Shown: one piece after another, positions 35,944 to 44,697 of the stretch
How the letters are laid out: each line of letters begins with the position of its first letter
How positions within the stretch are numbered: position 1 is the stretch's first letter
Source of the DNA: Marinobacter mangrovi
GTDB taxonomy: Bacteria > Pseudomonadota > Gammaproteobacteria > Pseudomonadales > Oleiphilaceae
Direction of reading: 5' to 3'
Assembly (NCBI RefSeq): GCF_016798325.1
Contig: NZ_JAERVO010000002.1
Coordinates: 620,001 to 684,000 of the forward strand
Length of the DNA: 64,000 nucleotides
Translations under genes and position numbers: made by a program
Notes under the pieces: generated by a model
The model's database searches: none
Seen by the model: the letters and a program-made list of their open reading frames with translations, nothing else
Told to the model about the DNA's origin: nothing

Positions 35944-38097
35944 CTACTGCGGGCGACCCGGCCTTCCGTCGACATCCCCTACTGTTTGTCGGCAGGCGGG
36001 GAAATTACTGCAGCCCCAGAACCAGCCTTTTTTACCGTGACGACGCACCAGGGGCGAAAAGCAGGCCGGGCAGGGCACGGGTGCCTGGTCGGTGCCGTCG
36101 TTGTGATCACTGTCGTCTTCGATTGGGCGCGTGCCTTTGCATTGGGGGTAGCGCGTGCAGGCCCAGAACCGGCCGAACTTGCCGGTCCGCTCCCGCATCG
36201 GGGCTCGACAGGCCGGGCAATGGACGCCGGTTTGCTCCACCGACCCGGTTGAGGCGCCGCCTGCGGCTGGCGCAGAGCGGATCGGGCCGAGCAGTTCGCC
36301 GATCTGGTTTTCAATCGAGGCCAGGAAGGCCCGCGGGTCACCTTCGCCCTGGCGAATCCGCTCCAGCGTGGCTTCCCAGAGCGCAGTCATGTCCGGCCGT
36401 GCCACCGCTGCAGGGAGTGCGCCAATCAAATCCTGCCCCTTCTCCGTCGACTTGATGGCGCGACCGTCACGGATCAGGTAGTCCCGCTTGAACAGGGTTT
36501 CGATAATGCCGGCCCGGGTAGCCTCGGTGCCCAGGCCATCTGTGTCGCGCAGCGTTTTGCGCAACTCGGCGTCCGACACGAAACGGGCGATGTTTGTCAT
36601 GGCCGACAGCAGCGTGGCGTCGGTGAAATGGCTGGGTGGCTGCGTCATCCGATCTTTGATCTGGGGCGATGTGCAATCGACCGGATCGCCAACGTCCAGT
36701 CGGGGCAGCGGCCGTGCCGGCTTTTCATTCTGCTCTTTGAGGCGGATTTCCAGCACTTTCCAACCGGCGTCCAGGACGCCGGTTTCCGTGGCGCGGAAGT
36801 CATAGTCGGCCACGGTCAGGTCCAGTCGCCCTTCGCGGTGAACGGCATCGGGGAAGAACTGCATCAGGTAGTAGCGGCTGATCAGCTCGTAGACGCGCAT
36901 CTCCGATCGGCTGAGATTGCCCGCCGGCCGCTTCCGGGTCGTAGGAATAATCGCGTGGTGGGCATCCACTTTCTTGTCGTCCCACGCGCGGGAGTGGCGC
37001 TTGAGTTCGGCTTGCTGTGCCAGTCTGGAGAGGCCGGGCGCGATAAATTGCAGCGCCTCGATCACGGCGTGGCGTTGCCCGAAGTGTTCCTCAGGCAGGT
37101 ATCGGCAATCCGATCGGGGATAGGTGATCAGCTGATGCTTTTCATACAGGGACTGGGCCGCATCCAGTACGGCTTTTGCCCCCAGGCCGTACAAGCGACC
37201 GGCCTCGATTTGCAGGGCCGACAGGGACAGCGGCAACGGCGGTGCTTCGTTGCGTTCACGGAAGCGGGCCTGGGTAATCGTGCCCGTCTGGCCATCCACG
37301 TCGGCGGCGACCTTTTCCACCAGTTTTCGGTCGAGGACGCGATCCTCTTCGTCCATGGCCTGTCGGAAGGCTTCCCCCGGTCGCCAGCGGGCCGTGAACG
37401 TTTCCGGCGGTTCCGAACGGCTCGCTCCGGTGACGGTGAGCGTATAGAACGGCTTGGGTTCGAAGTTGGCGATGGTCAGGTCCCGCTCCACCACCAATCC
37501 AAGAACCGGCGTCTGGACCCGGCCCACGGAATAGACGCCTTGCTGGCCCTGTTGTTGGTAGCGCAGGGTGTAAGCCCGGGTCAGGTTGATGCCGTAGAGC
37601 CAGTCCGCCCGCTGTCGCGCGAGGGCAGAGTGGGACAGATGCCGGAACTCGCGGTTGTCGCGCAATTGCGAGAGTGACCGCACCACCGCGGTGGGGGTCA
37701 GATCCTGGATCAGCAGCCGCTCGACCGGCATGCGCACGCGACAGTAGCGCAGGACTTCGTCGACCAACAGCTGGCCCTCGCGATCCGGGTCGCCGGCATG
37801 GACGATCGTTGTCGCCTGGCCAACCAGCGTCTCCAGGATCTTGAGCTGGTTGCGCACGTTGTTTTTGGGCAGTACGGCCCACTGCTCCGGGAAAATCGGC
37901 AACTCATGCAGGCGCCAGGACTTCCAGCGTGGGTCGTAGTGGGCCGGTTCCGCCGGTTCCAGCAGGTGGCCGATGCACCAAGTCACCACGTCGCCGTCAC
38001 CGCAGCGCAGGTAGCCTTGCCCTTTTTCAATATGACCGGGCAGGGCCGTCGCGATCGCGCGGGCGAGGCTGGGTTTTTCGGCGATGAACAGGCGCAT
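35944..38097 (-). CDS. topB: DNA topoisomerase III
   Basis: Type IA topoisomerase that decatenates DNA. The 717 residues start MRLFIAEKPSLARAIA, with the acidic metal site in HAGDPDREGQLLVDE and the catalytic Tyr in LITYPRSDCRYL at about residue 330. It is about 60 residues longer than E. coli TopB. The excess is two C-terminal zinc-ribbon modules, CPACRAPM...CTRYPQC and CPACFSPL...CSNFPAC, each with four cysteines, as in chromosomal TopB of pseudomonads. The gene is monocistronic and not in a plasmid or integrative-element setting. Confidence 0.95.
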   Translation of the reverse strand: MRLFIAEKPSLARAIATALPGHIEKGQGYLRCGDGDVVTWCIGHLLEPAEPAHYDPRWKSWRLHELPIFPEQWAVLPKNNVRNQLKILETLVGQATTIVHAGDPDREGQLLVDEVLRYCRVRMPVERLLIQDLTPTAVVRSLSQLRDNREFRHLSHSALARQRADWLYGINLTRAYTLRYQQQGQQGVYSVGRVQTPVLGLVVERDLTIANFEPKPFYTLTVTGASRSEPPETFTARWRPGEAFRQAMDEEDRVLDRKLVEKVAADVDGQTGTITQARFRERNEAPPLPLSLSALQIEAGRLYGLGAKAVLDAAQSLYEKHQLITYPRSDCRYLPEEHFGQRHAVIEALQFIAPGLSRLAQQAELKRHSRAWDDKKVDAHHAIIPTTRKRPAGNLSRSEMRVYELISRYYLMQFFPDAVHREGRLDLTVADYDFRATETGVLDAGWKVLEIRLKEQNEKPARPLPRLDVGDPVDCTSPQIKDRMTQPPSHFTDATLLSAMTNIARFVSDAELRKTLRDTDGLGTEATRAGIIETLFKRDYLIRDGRAIKSTEKGQDLIGALPAAVARPDMTALWEATLERIRQGEGDPRAFLASIENQIGELLGPIRSAPAAGGASTGSVEQTGVHCPACRAPMRERTGKFGRFWACTRYPQCKGTRPIEDDSDHNDGTDQAPVPCPACFSPLVRRHGKKGWFWGCSNFPACRQTVGDVDGRPGRPQ

Positions 38098-38198
38098 GGT
38101 GATACCGGGTCGGAAACAGGCGATGGAAGATGGCGAACCCGCCGGATCGTGTCAAGGGTGGACCGCGTCTTCTCAAGCAGGCGGGGTCGGGATTACGT

Positions 38199-38216
38199 TA
38201 CAATAGAGCGTATTGT
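38199..38216. promoter_or_regulatory. candidate -10 box and palindrome upstream of bolA-like gene
   Basis: TACAAT (38199-38204) could be a -10 box. It overlaps the inverted repeat ACAATA (38200-38205) / TATTGT (38211-38216). A clear -35 hexamer is not seen. The arrangement suggests a repressor site over the start region of the gene at 38232. Confidence 0.35.
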
Positions 38217-38231
38217 TAAGGGAGGTTCTTT

Positions 38232-38567
38232 ATGGCCGAAACGGCACCCATCCAGACTGCCATTGAACAGAAGCTGAACCAGGGGTTCCAGACGACGCAC
38301 CTGGCGGTCGAAAACGAAAGCCACATGCACAGTGTGCCCCCGAATTCGGAGACGCATTTCAAGGTGACGCTGGTCAGTGACGACTTTGCCGGCAAGAACC
38401 GCGTCAAACGGCACCAGGCGATCTACGGTGCGCTCGGAGCGGAGTTGCAGGCCGGCGTCCACGCTCTTGCCCTGCATCTGTATACGCCCGAGGAATGGCA
38501 GGCCCGCAACGGGGTATCGCCAGCATCGCCCCAGTGTCTTGGCGGGTCCCGGCACGACAAGGCGTAA
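38232..38567 (+). CDS. bolA: BolA family protein
   Basis: A 111-residue class II KH-fold protein. The family signature runs HLAVENESHMHSVPPNSETHFKV, with the conserved His of the helix-turn-helix-like region in RVKRHQAIYGALGAEL and a further His in VHALALHLYTPEEW. BolA proteins work with monothiol glutaredoxins in iron-sulfur handling, and BolA itself also acts on cell-shape and biofilm genes. The short ribosome site GGGAGG is 6 bases before the ATG. It is divergent from topB. The length and C-terminal tail fit BolA rather than IbaG. Confidence 0.88.
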   Translation: MAETAPIQTAIEQKLNQGFQTTHLAVENESHMHSVPPNSETHFKVTLVSDDFAGKNRVKRHQAIYGALGAELQAGVHALALHLYTPEEWQARNGVSPASPQCLGGSRHDKA

Positions 38568-38643
38568 GCTCACTGTCGCCAGGAACATGATTGCACCGGT
38601 CCTGACCGGATGACCTATTTCGCTCAATCAAAAAGGATGCCCC

Positions 38644-39264
38644 ATGAGCCAGTTTTTCCAGATTCATCCGGAGACGCCACAACTGCGCCTGATCAACCAG
38701 GCTGTCGACATCCTGCGCAAGGGCGGTGTCGTGGTCTATCCCACGGATTCGGCCTATGCCATCGGTTGTCAGCTTGAAGACAAACAGGCGACGGATCGCA
38801 TCAAGCGCATTCGCCGCCTCGACGACAAGCACAACTTCACGCTGGTGTGTCGCGACCTGTCCGATATCGGGCAGTACGCCAAGGTGGACAACACCCAGTA
38901 CCGCCTGCTCAAGAATTTCACGCCCGGTCCTTACACGTTCATCCTCGATGCCACCAGCGAAGTGCCGCGTCGGTTATTGCATCCCAAGCGCCGCACCATC
39001 GGTCTGCGCGTGCCGGACAACCCCATTGTCCAGGCCCTGTTGGCGGAGCTGGGAGAGCCGATCATGAGCAGCACCCTGATCCTGCCCGGTGAGACCGAAC
39101 CGATGACCGACCCGTACGAGATTCGTGAGACCCTCGAGCATGAACTGGACCTGATCATTGACGGCGGGTTCTGTGGCTTCGAGGCAACGACGGTTGTGAA
39201 CTTCTGCGGGGAAGTCCCGGAAGTGACCCGGGTTGGCAAGGGAGATCCCAGCCCGTTCCAGTAA
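38644..39264 (+). CDS. yciO: YciO/Sua5 family protein (threonylcarbamoyl-AMP synthase-like)
   Basis: 206 residues with the YrdC/Sua5 fold: GGVVVYPTDSAYAIGC, KRIRRLDDKHNFTLVC, LKNFTPGPYTFILDAT and RTIGLRVPDNPIVQALL. Sua5/TsaC enzymes make threonylcarbamoyl-AMP for the t6A tRNA base. The sequence details, including the absence of the long Sua5 tail and the RLDDKHNF segment instead of KGRP, match the YciO branch. Whether that branch does the same reaction in the cell is uncertain. AAGGATG precedes the ATG. It is 76 bases downstream of the bolA-like gene and may share its transcript. Confidence 0.88.
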   Translation: MSQFFQIHPETPQLRLINQAVDILRKGGVVVYPTDSAYAIGCQLEDKQATDRIKRIRRLDDKHNFTLVCRDLSDIGQYAKVDNTQYRLLKNFTPGPYTFILDATSEVPRRLLHPKRRTIGLRVPDNPIVQALLAELGEPIMSSTLILPGETEPMTDPYEIRETLEHELDLIIDGGFCGFEATTVVNFCGEVPEVTRVGKGDPSPFQ

Positions 39265-39279
39265 GGTCGTACGACCGGA

Positions 39280-39921
39280 TCAGGCCCGGGTATTCAGGCT
39301 GAAGGCGTACTGGCGATTCTGGCCGGCCGCTTCCAGGGCGGTGGCGCCGGCGTTTTTGCGCAGACTGTCGTAGCGGTGGGCCAGGTCTTGCAGCCCATTG
39401 AACTGCTGGTTTTCGCTGACCATCTGGTCCAGCACGCTGTTGCTGACGCCATAGGCCTGGTTCAGGCGCAAGGCAGTGTCCACAAAGGAGACGGTCGGCT
39501 CGTTCACGCTGAGCCGGCCAAACGCCTGCCTGAACGCTTTGTTGTTATCCAGGTCCTTCTCGATCTGCTGGCGGGTCGATTCCGGCATCAGCGCGTTGAT
39601 GGAGAAATCGCCGGACTCTTTCCTGGAGACGGCAATGCGTGTTGCCGGGTTCAGCCCGTACTCGGCAAGTTTGTGCCGCAGCGTATCCTTCACAAAGGCA
39701 TGATCCTGCCCCACATTCTGCTTGAACGAATTCACCGACAGCTTGCTGGATGCCTTGTGGGTTTCCCCGCCATTGATCGTGACGCTGTCACTGTCGGTGG
39801 CAGCCGATTTCTCGACATCCGCGCCAGCATTGGCTTGTGTGGCCGCCTTCTGGGCTGCCCGGTTTTCTGTGGCCTGTTGGAAACTGGTGCCGGCCCGCAT
39901 CAGTGATGTTAGCAGAGACAT
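39280..39921 (-). CDS. hypothetical protein
   Basis: 213 residues, hydrophilic, without a signal peptide or membrane segment. The first 50 residues are rich in Ala, Gln, Thr and Asp and are probably disordered. The rest is helical, with LRHKLAEYGLNPATRIAVSRK and FGRLSVNEPTVSFVDTALRLNQAYG as the most ordered-looking stretches. A GGGGA ribosome site precedes the ATG. It is convergent with the yciO-like gene (15 bases between stops) and divergent from the SDR gene. I do not recognise the family. Confidence 0.7.
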   Translation of the reverse strand: MSLLTSLMRAGTSFQQATENRAAQKAATQANAGADVEKSAATDSDSVTINGGETHKASSKLSVNSFKQNVGQDHAFVKDTLRHKLAEYGLNPATRIAVSRKESGDFSINALMPESTRQQIEKDLDNNKAFRQAFGRLSVNEPTVSFVDTALRLNQAYGVSNSVLDQMVSENQQFNGLQDLAHRYDSLRKNAGATALEAAGQNRQYAFSLNTRA

Positions 39922-40108
39922 GGTTTTCGATCCCCGAACGTCAAGGTTTCAACGCTTACCGGTATCGGATTGCATAATGTGGGCCAATTGGGCGTGAACG
40001 CGAGCGTGTCCTTGCCCAGACCATCCCGAGGCCCGGCAACGGAAGTCCACATGTTAGTGTCGGGCGTAGACCTTCGACACAATCTACCGACGAACAGGAG
40101 GACGGATG

Positions 40109-40798
40109 ATGACAGACAAGGTCATGTTGATTACAGGAGCCTCTTCAGGCATTGGTGCCGCGACAGCCCGGGCTGCGGCCAAAGAAGGCTATCGACTGGC
40201 GCTGGCGGCGCGTTCCGTCGACAAATTGCGATCGCTGCAGGAGGAGCTGGGTGGCGAGTCCACGGCGCTGGCGCTGTCCTGCGACGTCCAGGATTTCGAC
40301 CAGCAGAAAGCAGTGGTCAGCAAGACGCTGGAACATTTCGGGCGCCTGGACGTGGTCTTTGCCAACGCCGGACGCGGCGGCTCACCGGGTGGATTCAGCG
40401 GTGCCGATCACGAAGCCTGGCGGGATATGATCCTCACCAACGTCTACGGGGTTGGTTTGACCTTACAGGCGGCTTTACCGGCATTACGGGAATCGAAAGG
40501 GCAGGTGCTGCTGACCGGTTCCGCCGCCGGACGGGCGACCATTCCCGGATCCATGTACAGCGCGACCAAATGGGCCGTGTCGGCGATCGGTTATGGTCTG
40601 CGGGAAGAGCTGCGAGGGTCGGGCATTCGCGTCACGCTGATTGAGCCCGGCATGGTCGACACGCCGTTCTTCGATCAGAAGCCCGAGCATGCGCTGGTCG
40701 ACGACGACATTGCCCGCGCGGTGATCTATGCCGTGTCACAACCGGCCCATGTCGACGTGAACGAAATCCTGGTGCGACCGACACCGAAGGTGGAGTGA
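40109..40798 (+). CDS. short-chain dehydrogenase/reductase
   Basis: A 229-residue classical SDR. The TGASSGIG cofactor loop is at about 9-16, NAGRG at 86-90, and the catalytic Ser138, Tyr150 and Lys154 lie in LLTGSAAG and YSATKWA. An Arg in AARSVD after strand 2 favours NADP(H). Two adjacent ATG codons occur; the second is chosen because AGGAGG is then 7 bases upstream rather than 4. The substrate cannot be told. The tRNA-Arg gene on the other strand begins 30 bases after its stop. Confidence 0.93.
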   Translation: MTDKVMLITGASSGIGAATARAAAKEGYRLALAARSVDKLRSLQEELGGESTALALSCDVQDFDQQKAVVSKTLEHFGRLDVVFANAGRGGSPGGFSGADHEAWRDMILTNVYGVGLTLQAALPALRESKGQVLLTGSAAGRATIPGSMYSATKWAVSAIGYGLREELRGSGIRVTLIEPGMVDTPFFDQKPEHALVDDDIARAVIYAVSQPAHVDVNEILVRPTPKVE

Positions 40799-40827
40799 CA
40801 AGGCGCTGTAATCAGCGGGAAAGGCAA

Positions 40828-40904
40828 TGGTGCCCCCGGCAGGACTCGAACCTGCTACCTGTCCCTTAGGAGGGGACCGCTCTATCCAGATGAGCTACGG
40901 GGGC
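40828..40904 (-). tRNA. tRNA-Arg (anticodon CCU)
   Basis: Read on the minus strand, the 77-base cloverleaf has acceptor GCCCCCG pairing with CGGGGGC, discriminator A and an encoded CCA. The anticodon loop is CTCCTAA, giving CCU for AGG codons. The T loop GGTTCGAGTCC is standard. AGG is a rare codon in a GC-rich genome, so one gene is expected. Confidence 0.96.
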
Positions 40905-41064
40905 GCGCGGGTCCGGTATCATACCCATGGGGTGCGCCGGGCTCAACCTGCGAGCACCAGAGGCCTCTACCGGGTTGCCGACGTCGTCTTTCACGCTTGG
41001 CTGCAGGGGACCGGACCTGTTAATTTAATAGCGTCATTTCCTGTGCAATGTCACGGAGTTTTCC

Positions 41065-41775
41065 TTGGGTACGGTACCCCTGCATGTTTCCTTTGTCCTG
41101 CCTGTCCTGAACGAGGCGGAGGGCATTGTCGTGGCGTTGAATGAGTTGCAGGGCTGGCGCGATCAGGGCCACGAGGTGATCGTGGTGGATGGCGGCAGCA
41201 GTGACGCCACGCGAGATCTCGCGGAGCCGCTTTGCGATCAGCTGGTCTCGGCACCGCGCGGGCGAGCCAACCAGATGAATACGGGGGCTGCCCTGGCAGG
41301 CGGCGAGGTGCTGGTCTTCCTGCATGCGGATTCCAGGCTGCCCCTGGATGCCCTGCCGCAGTTGCAACAGTTCGTTGACAGCCCCGCGGCCTGGGGGCGG
41401 TTCGACGTGCGTTTGTCCGGGGAGAGTTTGATCTTCCGGGTGATTGGCTGGTTCATGAATCAGCGCTCACGCATCACCGGCATTGCTACCGGCGATCAGG
41501 CCATATTCGCGCGGCGTGTGATTTTCCAGGAGGTGGGTGGTTTTGAAGCCCTGCCGTTGATGGAAGACATCGCCCTCAGTCGACGCTTGTTGGCGCTTTC
41601 CCGTCCTTACTGTATCCATTCCCGGGTAACCACCGACAGCCGTCGGTGGGAGCGACAGGGCGTCCTCAAAACCATACTGCTGATGTGGCAGTTGCGCTGG
41701 CGCTACTGGCGGGGCGAAGACCCGCTCAAGCTGGCTCAGGTCTATTACCCCGATGCACGCACCAAATCCGAGTGA
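41065..41775 (+). CDS. GT2 glycosyltransferase, TIGR04283-like
   Basis: 236 residues with a GT-A fold: VSFVLPVLNEAEGIVVAL, EVIVVDGGSSDATRD, RGRANQMNTGA and a DxD-like LVFLHADSRLP. The pattern RANQMNxGAxxAxGexLvFLHAD is that of the TIGR04283 group, once named for arsenosugar synthesis. The start is a TTG at 41065, with GGAG 7 bases upstream and no usable ATG. It overlaps the next gene by 23 bases, and the two proteins occur together in many bacteria. The acceptor is unknown and the arsenosugar role should not be assumed. Confidence 0.85.
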   Translation: MGTVPLHVSFVLPVLNEAEGIVVALNELQGWRDQGHEVIVVDGGSSDATRDLAEPLCDQLVSAPRGRANQMNTGAALAGGEVLVFLHADSRLPLDALPQLQQFVDSPAAWGRFDVRLSGESLIFRVIGWFMNQRSRITGIATGDQAIFARRVIFQEVGGFEALPLMEDIALSRRLLALSRPYCIHSRVTTDSRRWERQGVLKTILLMWQLRWRYWRGEDPLKLAQVYYPDARTKSE

Positions 41776-42403
41776 GTCGTCCGACGGCGTGCTGATCCAG
41801 TTTGCCAAGTGGCCAGAGCCGGGCCAGGTCAAGACCCGGTTGGCGGCCGGCATTGGCGACGAGAAAGCCCTTGAAGCGCACTTGGTTCTGACGACGGCGG
41901 TGCTCGACTCGCTCTCGGCAACGGCTTATCCGCTCTCATTCTGGTGGGACAGGCCCCGGCCACCCGGAGTGCAGGTCTACGCCGATAAGCTTCTGACTCA
42001 GCTGCACCATTTGGCGATTCCTCAGTTCAGCCAGAAAGGCACGGATCTCGGCGCGCGCATGGCCCATGCGCTGGGCGCCGCACTGGAAAACTCGCCGAAG
42101 GCGGTGATTGTCGGCAGTGATTGCCCGTCGGTTGACCCGGACTATGTCAGTCAGGCGTTTGCTGCGCTGGCCGAGGCGGATGTGGTTCTGGGACCGTCCG
42201 ACGATGGCGGTTTTGTCTTGATCGGTACCCGCTGTGATCTTGGGGATGCGTTGACCGGTATCGAGTGGGGCACTTCAAGAGCGCTCGAGCAAACCGTCCA
42301 GGCTTTGACTGAAGCGGACTTTGTGGTCCGGCAGCTGGCCCATCGGTGGGATGTGGATGATGTGGCGGACTGGCAGCGTTTTCTCGAGAGCCGGAGTAGC
42401 TGA
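41753..42403 (+). CDS. DUF2064 / TIGR04282 nucleotidyl- or glycosyltransferase-like protein
   Basis: 216 residues with QFAKWPEPGQVKTRLAAGIG (the KWPxPGxVKTRL signature), GSDCPSVDPDYVSQAF and GPSDDGGFVLIG, which define the DUF2064 group related to molybdenum cofactor and glycerol-phosphate nucleotidyltransferases. It overlaps the GT2 gene by 23 bases, so the two are translationally coupled. The pair probably builds or transfers a small sugar onto an unknown acceptor. The start ATG at 41753 lies within the previous gene. Confidence 0.85.
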   Translation: MHAPNPSESSDGVLIQFAKWPEPGQVKTRLAAGIGDEKALEAHLVLTTAVLDSLSATAYPLSFWWDRPRPPGVQVYADKLLTQLHHLAIPQFSQKGTDLGARMAHALGAALENSPKAVIVGSDCPSVDPDYVSQAFAALAEADVVLGPSDDGGFVLIGTRCDLGDALTGIEWGTSRALEQTVQALTEADFVVRQLAHRWDVDDVADWQRFLESRSS

Positions 42404-42463
42404 TCGGGGGAGGCTTTCAACCACCCGCGATCGGCAGGACCGACGCGGGTGGCTTAATGAGGA

Positions 42464-44464
42464 CTAACGCCGCTTCATGAAGTACAGCGTCAGCGGCTGG
42501 CCCTGAACGCTTTGCACGTTGCTGCCTGTTGCTTCCGCCTGAAGCTGCTTCTGCACCGGCGCCAGAGCGAGGCTGTGGCCGTCGCTGTCCTGGGCCCGGA
42601 CGAGCTTCCAGTTCACTTCATTACTCAGCAGATTGATCAGACCCGCCAGCTGGGTTTTGTCCTGGGGACGGAACCAACGATTGTGGCAGCCCCCCGCACC
42701 ATAGAAATCATCTTCGCGCAGCAACGCCCCAAGTTCCGGATCCTGGGCGTTATTGATGATCATGCGCCGGAGTCGACGCAGTGACGCGCGGGTTTCCGGC
42801 AGCTCATGTTGACGGATAAGCTGCCGAATATGGCTGTCGGCCTCCGAGTCGCCTTCAATTCGCGTGTGCAGGTGGACAACAGCGCCCTGGCCGCTGGCCT
42901 GATCGACCAGTTGGGCCAGTGACAGCGAGCTCATTTGTTCTGAAGGGAGGCGACCGATTTCGAGCCAGTGCACCTGGTTGCCATCCGCAATGAACTGACT
43001 GGCCAGTGACCAGGGCCAGAACACGATGTGGTTCAGCCCCATTTCCTGGGCGGTCCGACTGGCGCGAGCGATGTTCGGGAGAGACTCGTCCACTGCCACA
43101 ATTTCGACGTCGCTCAGAGAGGCGGCGAGCTCAAGCGCCCGTTGCCCGGACTCGGCGCCACACACCATGATGCGCAGGGTATCCGGCAGCGAGTCGGTGT
43201 TCAGGCCCAGCTTCGCTTTCATCACTGCTTTCAGGCTGCTTTCGCTGTGGTGGGACAGCGTCTGCCACGTGGGCCAGGCTTGCGGCACATCGGCTCGCTC
43301 CAGTGTCAGCTCAGCGGCTTTCTCTTCAAAAGGCTGTTTGATGGCTTCTTCCATCGCGCGGTTGTAGTAGCTGGCGGCCATCAGGGGTTGCAGGCCGACG
43401 GGCCACTCCGTCAGGTTCCAGTGGCCGATATCGACAGCGAAGGATTGATGGAACAGGGCGCCGTACAGGGCACTGATCATTAGCGAGCCGGCGATGTCTT
43501 CCAGACGCTCACCCATGGCGAACTGGGCGCGGATGCTGTTGTTGATTGCGTCTATCAGCCGTTCCTCGGCGTCGCTGACCAGCAGTGCGTAACCGGTCCG
43601 GTCGGCATAGAGGGCGATCGCGGCCGCAAGCCGATGCATGTCGTCACGGAGCGTTGCGGTTTGTGCAATTTCCGCCAGAATCGCATGGCGCAGCAGAGTG
43701 ACCAGATTTTCGATCCGGGCATCCGGCATCAGTGTCTTTTCCAGCGCCAGCAGGAGCAGTTCATCCTCGGCGGCGGCTTCGAGCAGGACCGCCGCGTTGG
43801 GGTTATCCAGATCGTACTGCTGGCACAGGATGCCCGCCGCGAAACGACCCAGTTCCTGGTGCGCAACGTCATTCCGGCTGAGCAATGTGATGGCGTCGTA
43901 AGCCAGCTCCTGATCCGCCCGGTCGACCTGCAAGTGACCTGCGCACGCCACCATGCCTGCGCAGACCGACGGCCAGTTCAGGTCGAGCTGCAGCAGTTTG
44001 CGGTAATGCAGGTAAGCCACATCGAACTGACCCAGCCGCCGTTTCGCGTGGGCGATCCCACAGAAAGCGGCGGCAGACTGCCGGTCCCGTTGCAGGGCTT
44101 CCTGGAAATACTGTTCAGCGAGGGCAGGACGTTCGCAGGCCAGGGCCCAGTAGCCGAGGTTGGTATATTGCTGGGGCTGGTCCGGATTGATGTCGAGGCT
44201 GCGTTCGAACAGGGCCCTGGCGGTATCCAGGTTGCCGTCGTCCATCTCCAGGCGCCCCAACAGCCCCCACGCCGCCGCGTTCTCGTGGCTGAGCTCCATC
44301 ACCTGGGCCAGCAACTGCCGACTCTCAGCCCGGGCTTCCACGCGCTGGGTGTAGCTGTTGTCCGGCCGGTTGGACTCGCCGTAGGCGCTGTTGGCGGCCA
44401 GCAACAGACGCGCGATGGTCGCCTGGTTGCGGGAAGCGACTTGGGGTTGGTGTTGTGCCTGCAT
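42464..44464 (-). CDS. TPR protein with degenerate methyltransferase-like C-terminus
   Basis: A 666-residue cytoplasmic protein. Tetratricopeptide repeats occupy about 55-170 (AAAWGLLGRLEMDDGNLDTA, QYTNLGYWALACERPALAEQ, AFCGIAHAKRRLGQFDVA). A long helical middle follows. At about 428-520 a Rossmann-like stretch has MVCGAESGQRALELA in the place of methyltransferase motif I and VAVDES as the acidic strand, but the glycine pattern is incomplete, so activity is doubtful. It resembles TPR-methyltransferases seen near flagellin glycosylation genes. It is divergent from rfbB at the left border of the sugar island. GAGGTGA precedes the ATG. Confidence 0.65.
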   Translation of the reverse strand: MQAQHQPQVASRNQATIARLLLAANSAYGESNRPDNSYTQRVEARAESRQLLAQVMELSHENAAAWGLLGRLEMDDGNLDTARALFERSLDINPDQPQQYTNLGYWALACERPALAEQYFQEALQRDRQSAAAFCGIAHAKRRLGQFDVAYLHYRKLLQLDLNWPSVCAGMVACAGHLQVDRADQELAYDAITLLSRNDVAHQELGRFAAGILCQQYDLDNPNAAVLLEAAAEDELLLLALEKTLMPDARIENLVTLLRHAILAEIAQTATLRDDMHRLAAAIALYADRTGYALLVSDAEERLIDAINNSIRAQFAMGERLEDIAGSLMISALYGALFHQSFAVDIGHWNLTEWPVGLQPLMAASYYNRAMEEAIKQPFEEKAAELTLERADVPQAWPTWQTLSHHSESSLKAVMKAKLGLNTDSLPDTLRIMVCGAESGQRALELAASLSDVEIVAVDESLPNIARASRTAQEMGLNHIVFWPWSLASQFIADGNQVHWLEIGRLPSEQMSSLSLAQLVDQASGQGAVVHLHTRIEGDSEADSHIRQLIRQHELPETRASLRRLRRMIINNAQDPELGALLREDDFYGAGGCHNRWFRPQDKTQLAGLINLLSNEVNWKLVRAQDSDGHSLALAPVQKQLQAEATGSNVQSVQGQPLTLYFMKRR

Positions 44465-44697
44465 GTTTCACCTCGTGATCGTTCTGGCCGCTTTTTAAGT
44501 GAGGCGGCAAGAATCTGCAGCTTTTATGACGATGAATCGATGTTGAGGTGAGTGGAGCGAAAGCTGTGCCAATCTGTCGATAATTTCTACAATCCACTGT
44601 TTTAAAAGACTTTGTCGTAAATAAAACGGCCGGATCAGTTTCGGTATGGATGTTGCTCCGCTATGCTCAGTGTTGCCGCAACGAGTTGAAGAACAAT

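Noticed and set aside
44465-44697. Possible sigma-28 promoters in the gap between the TPR gene and rfbB
   Set aside because: A GTCGATAA -10-like string and a TAAAAGCT string exist, but neither has a partner element at the required 11-bp spacing.
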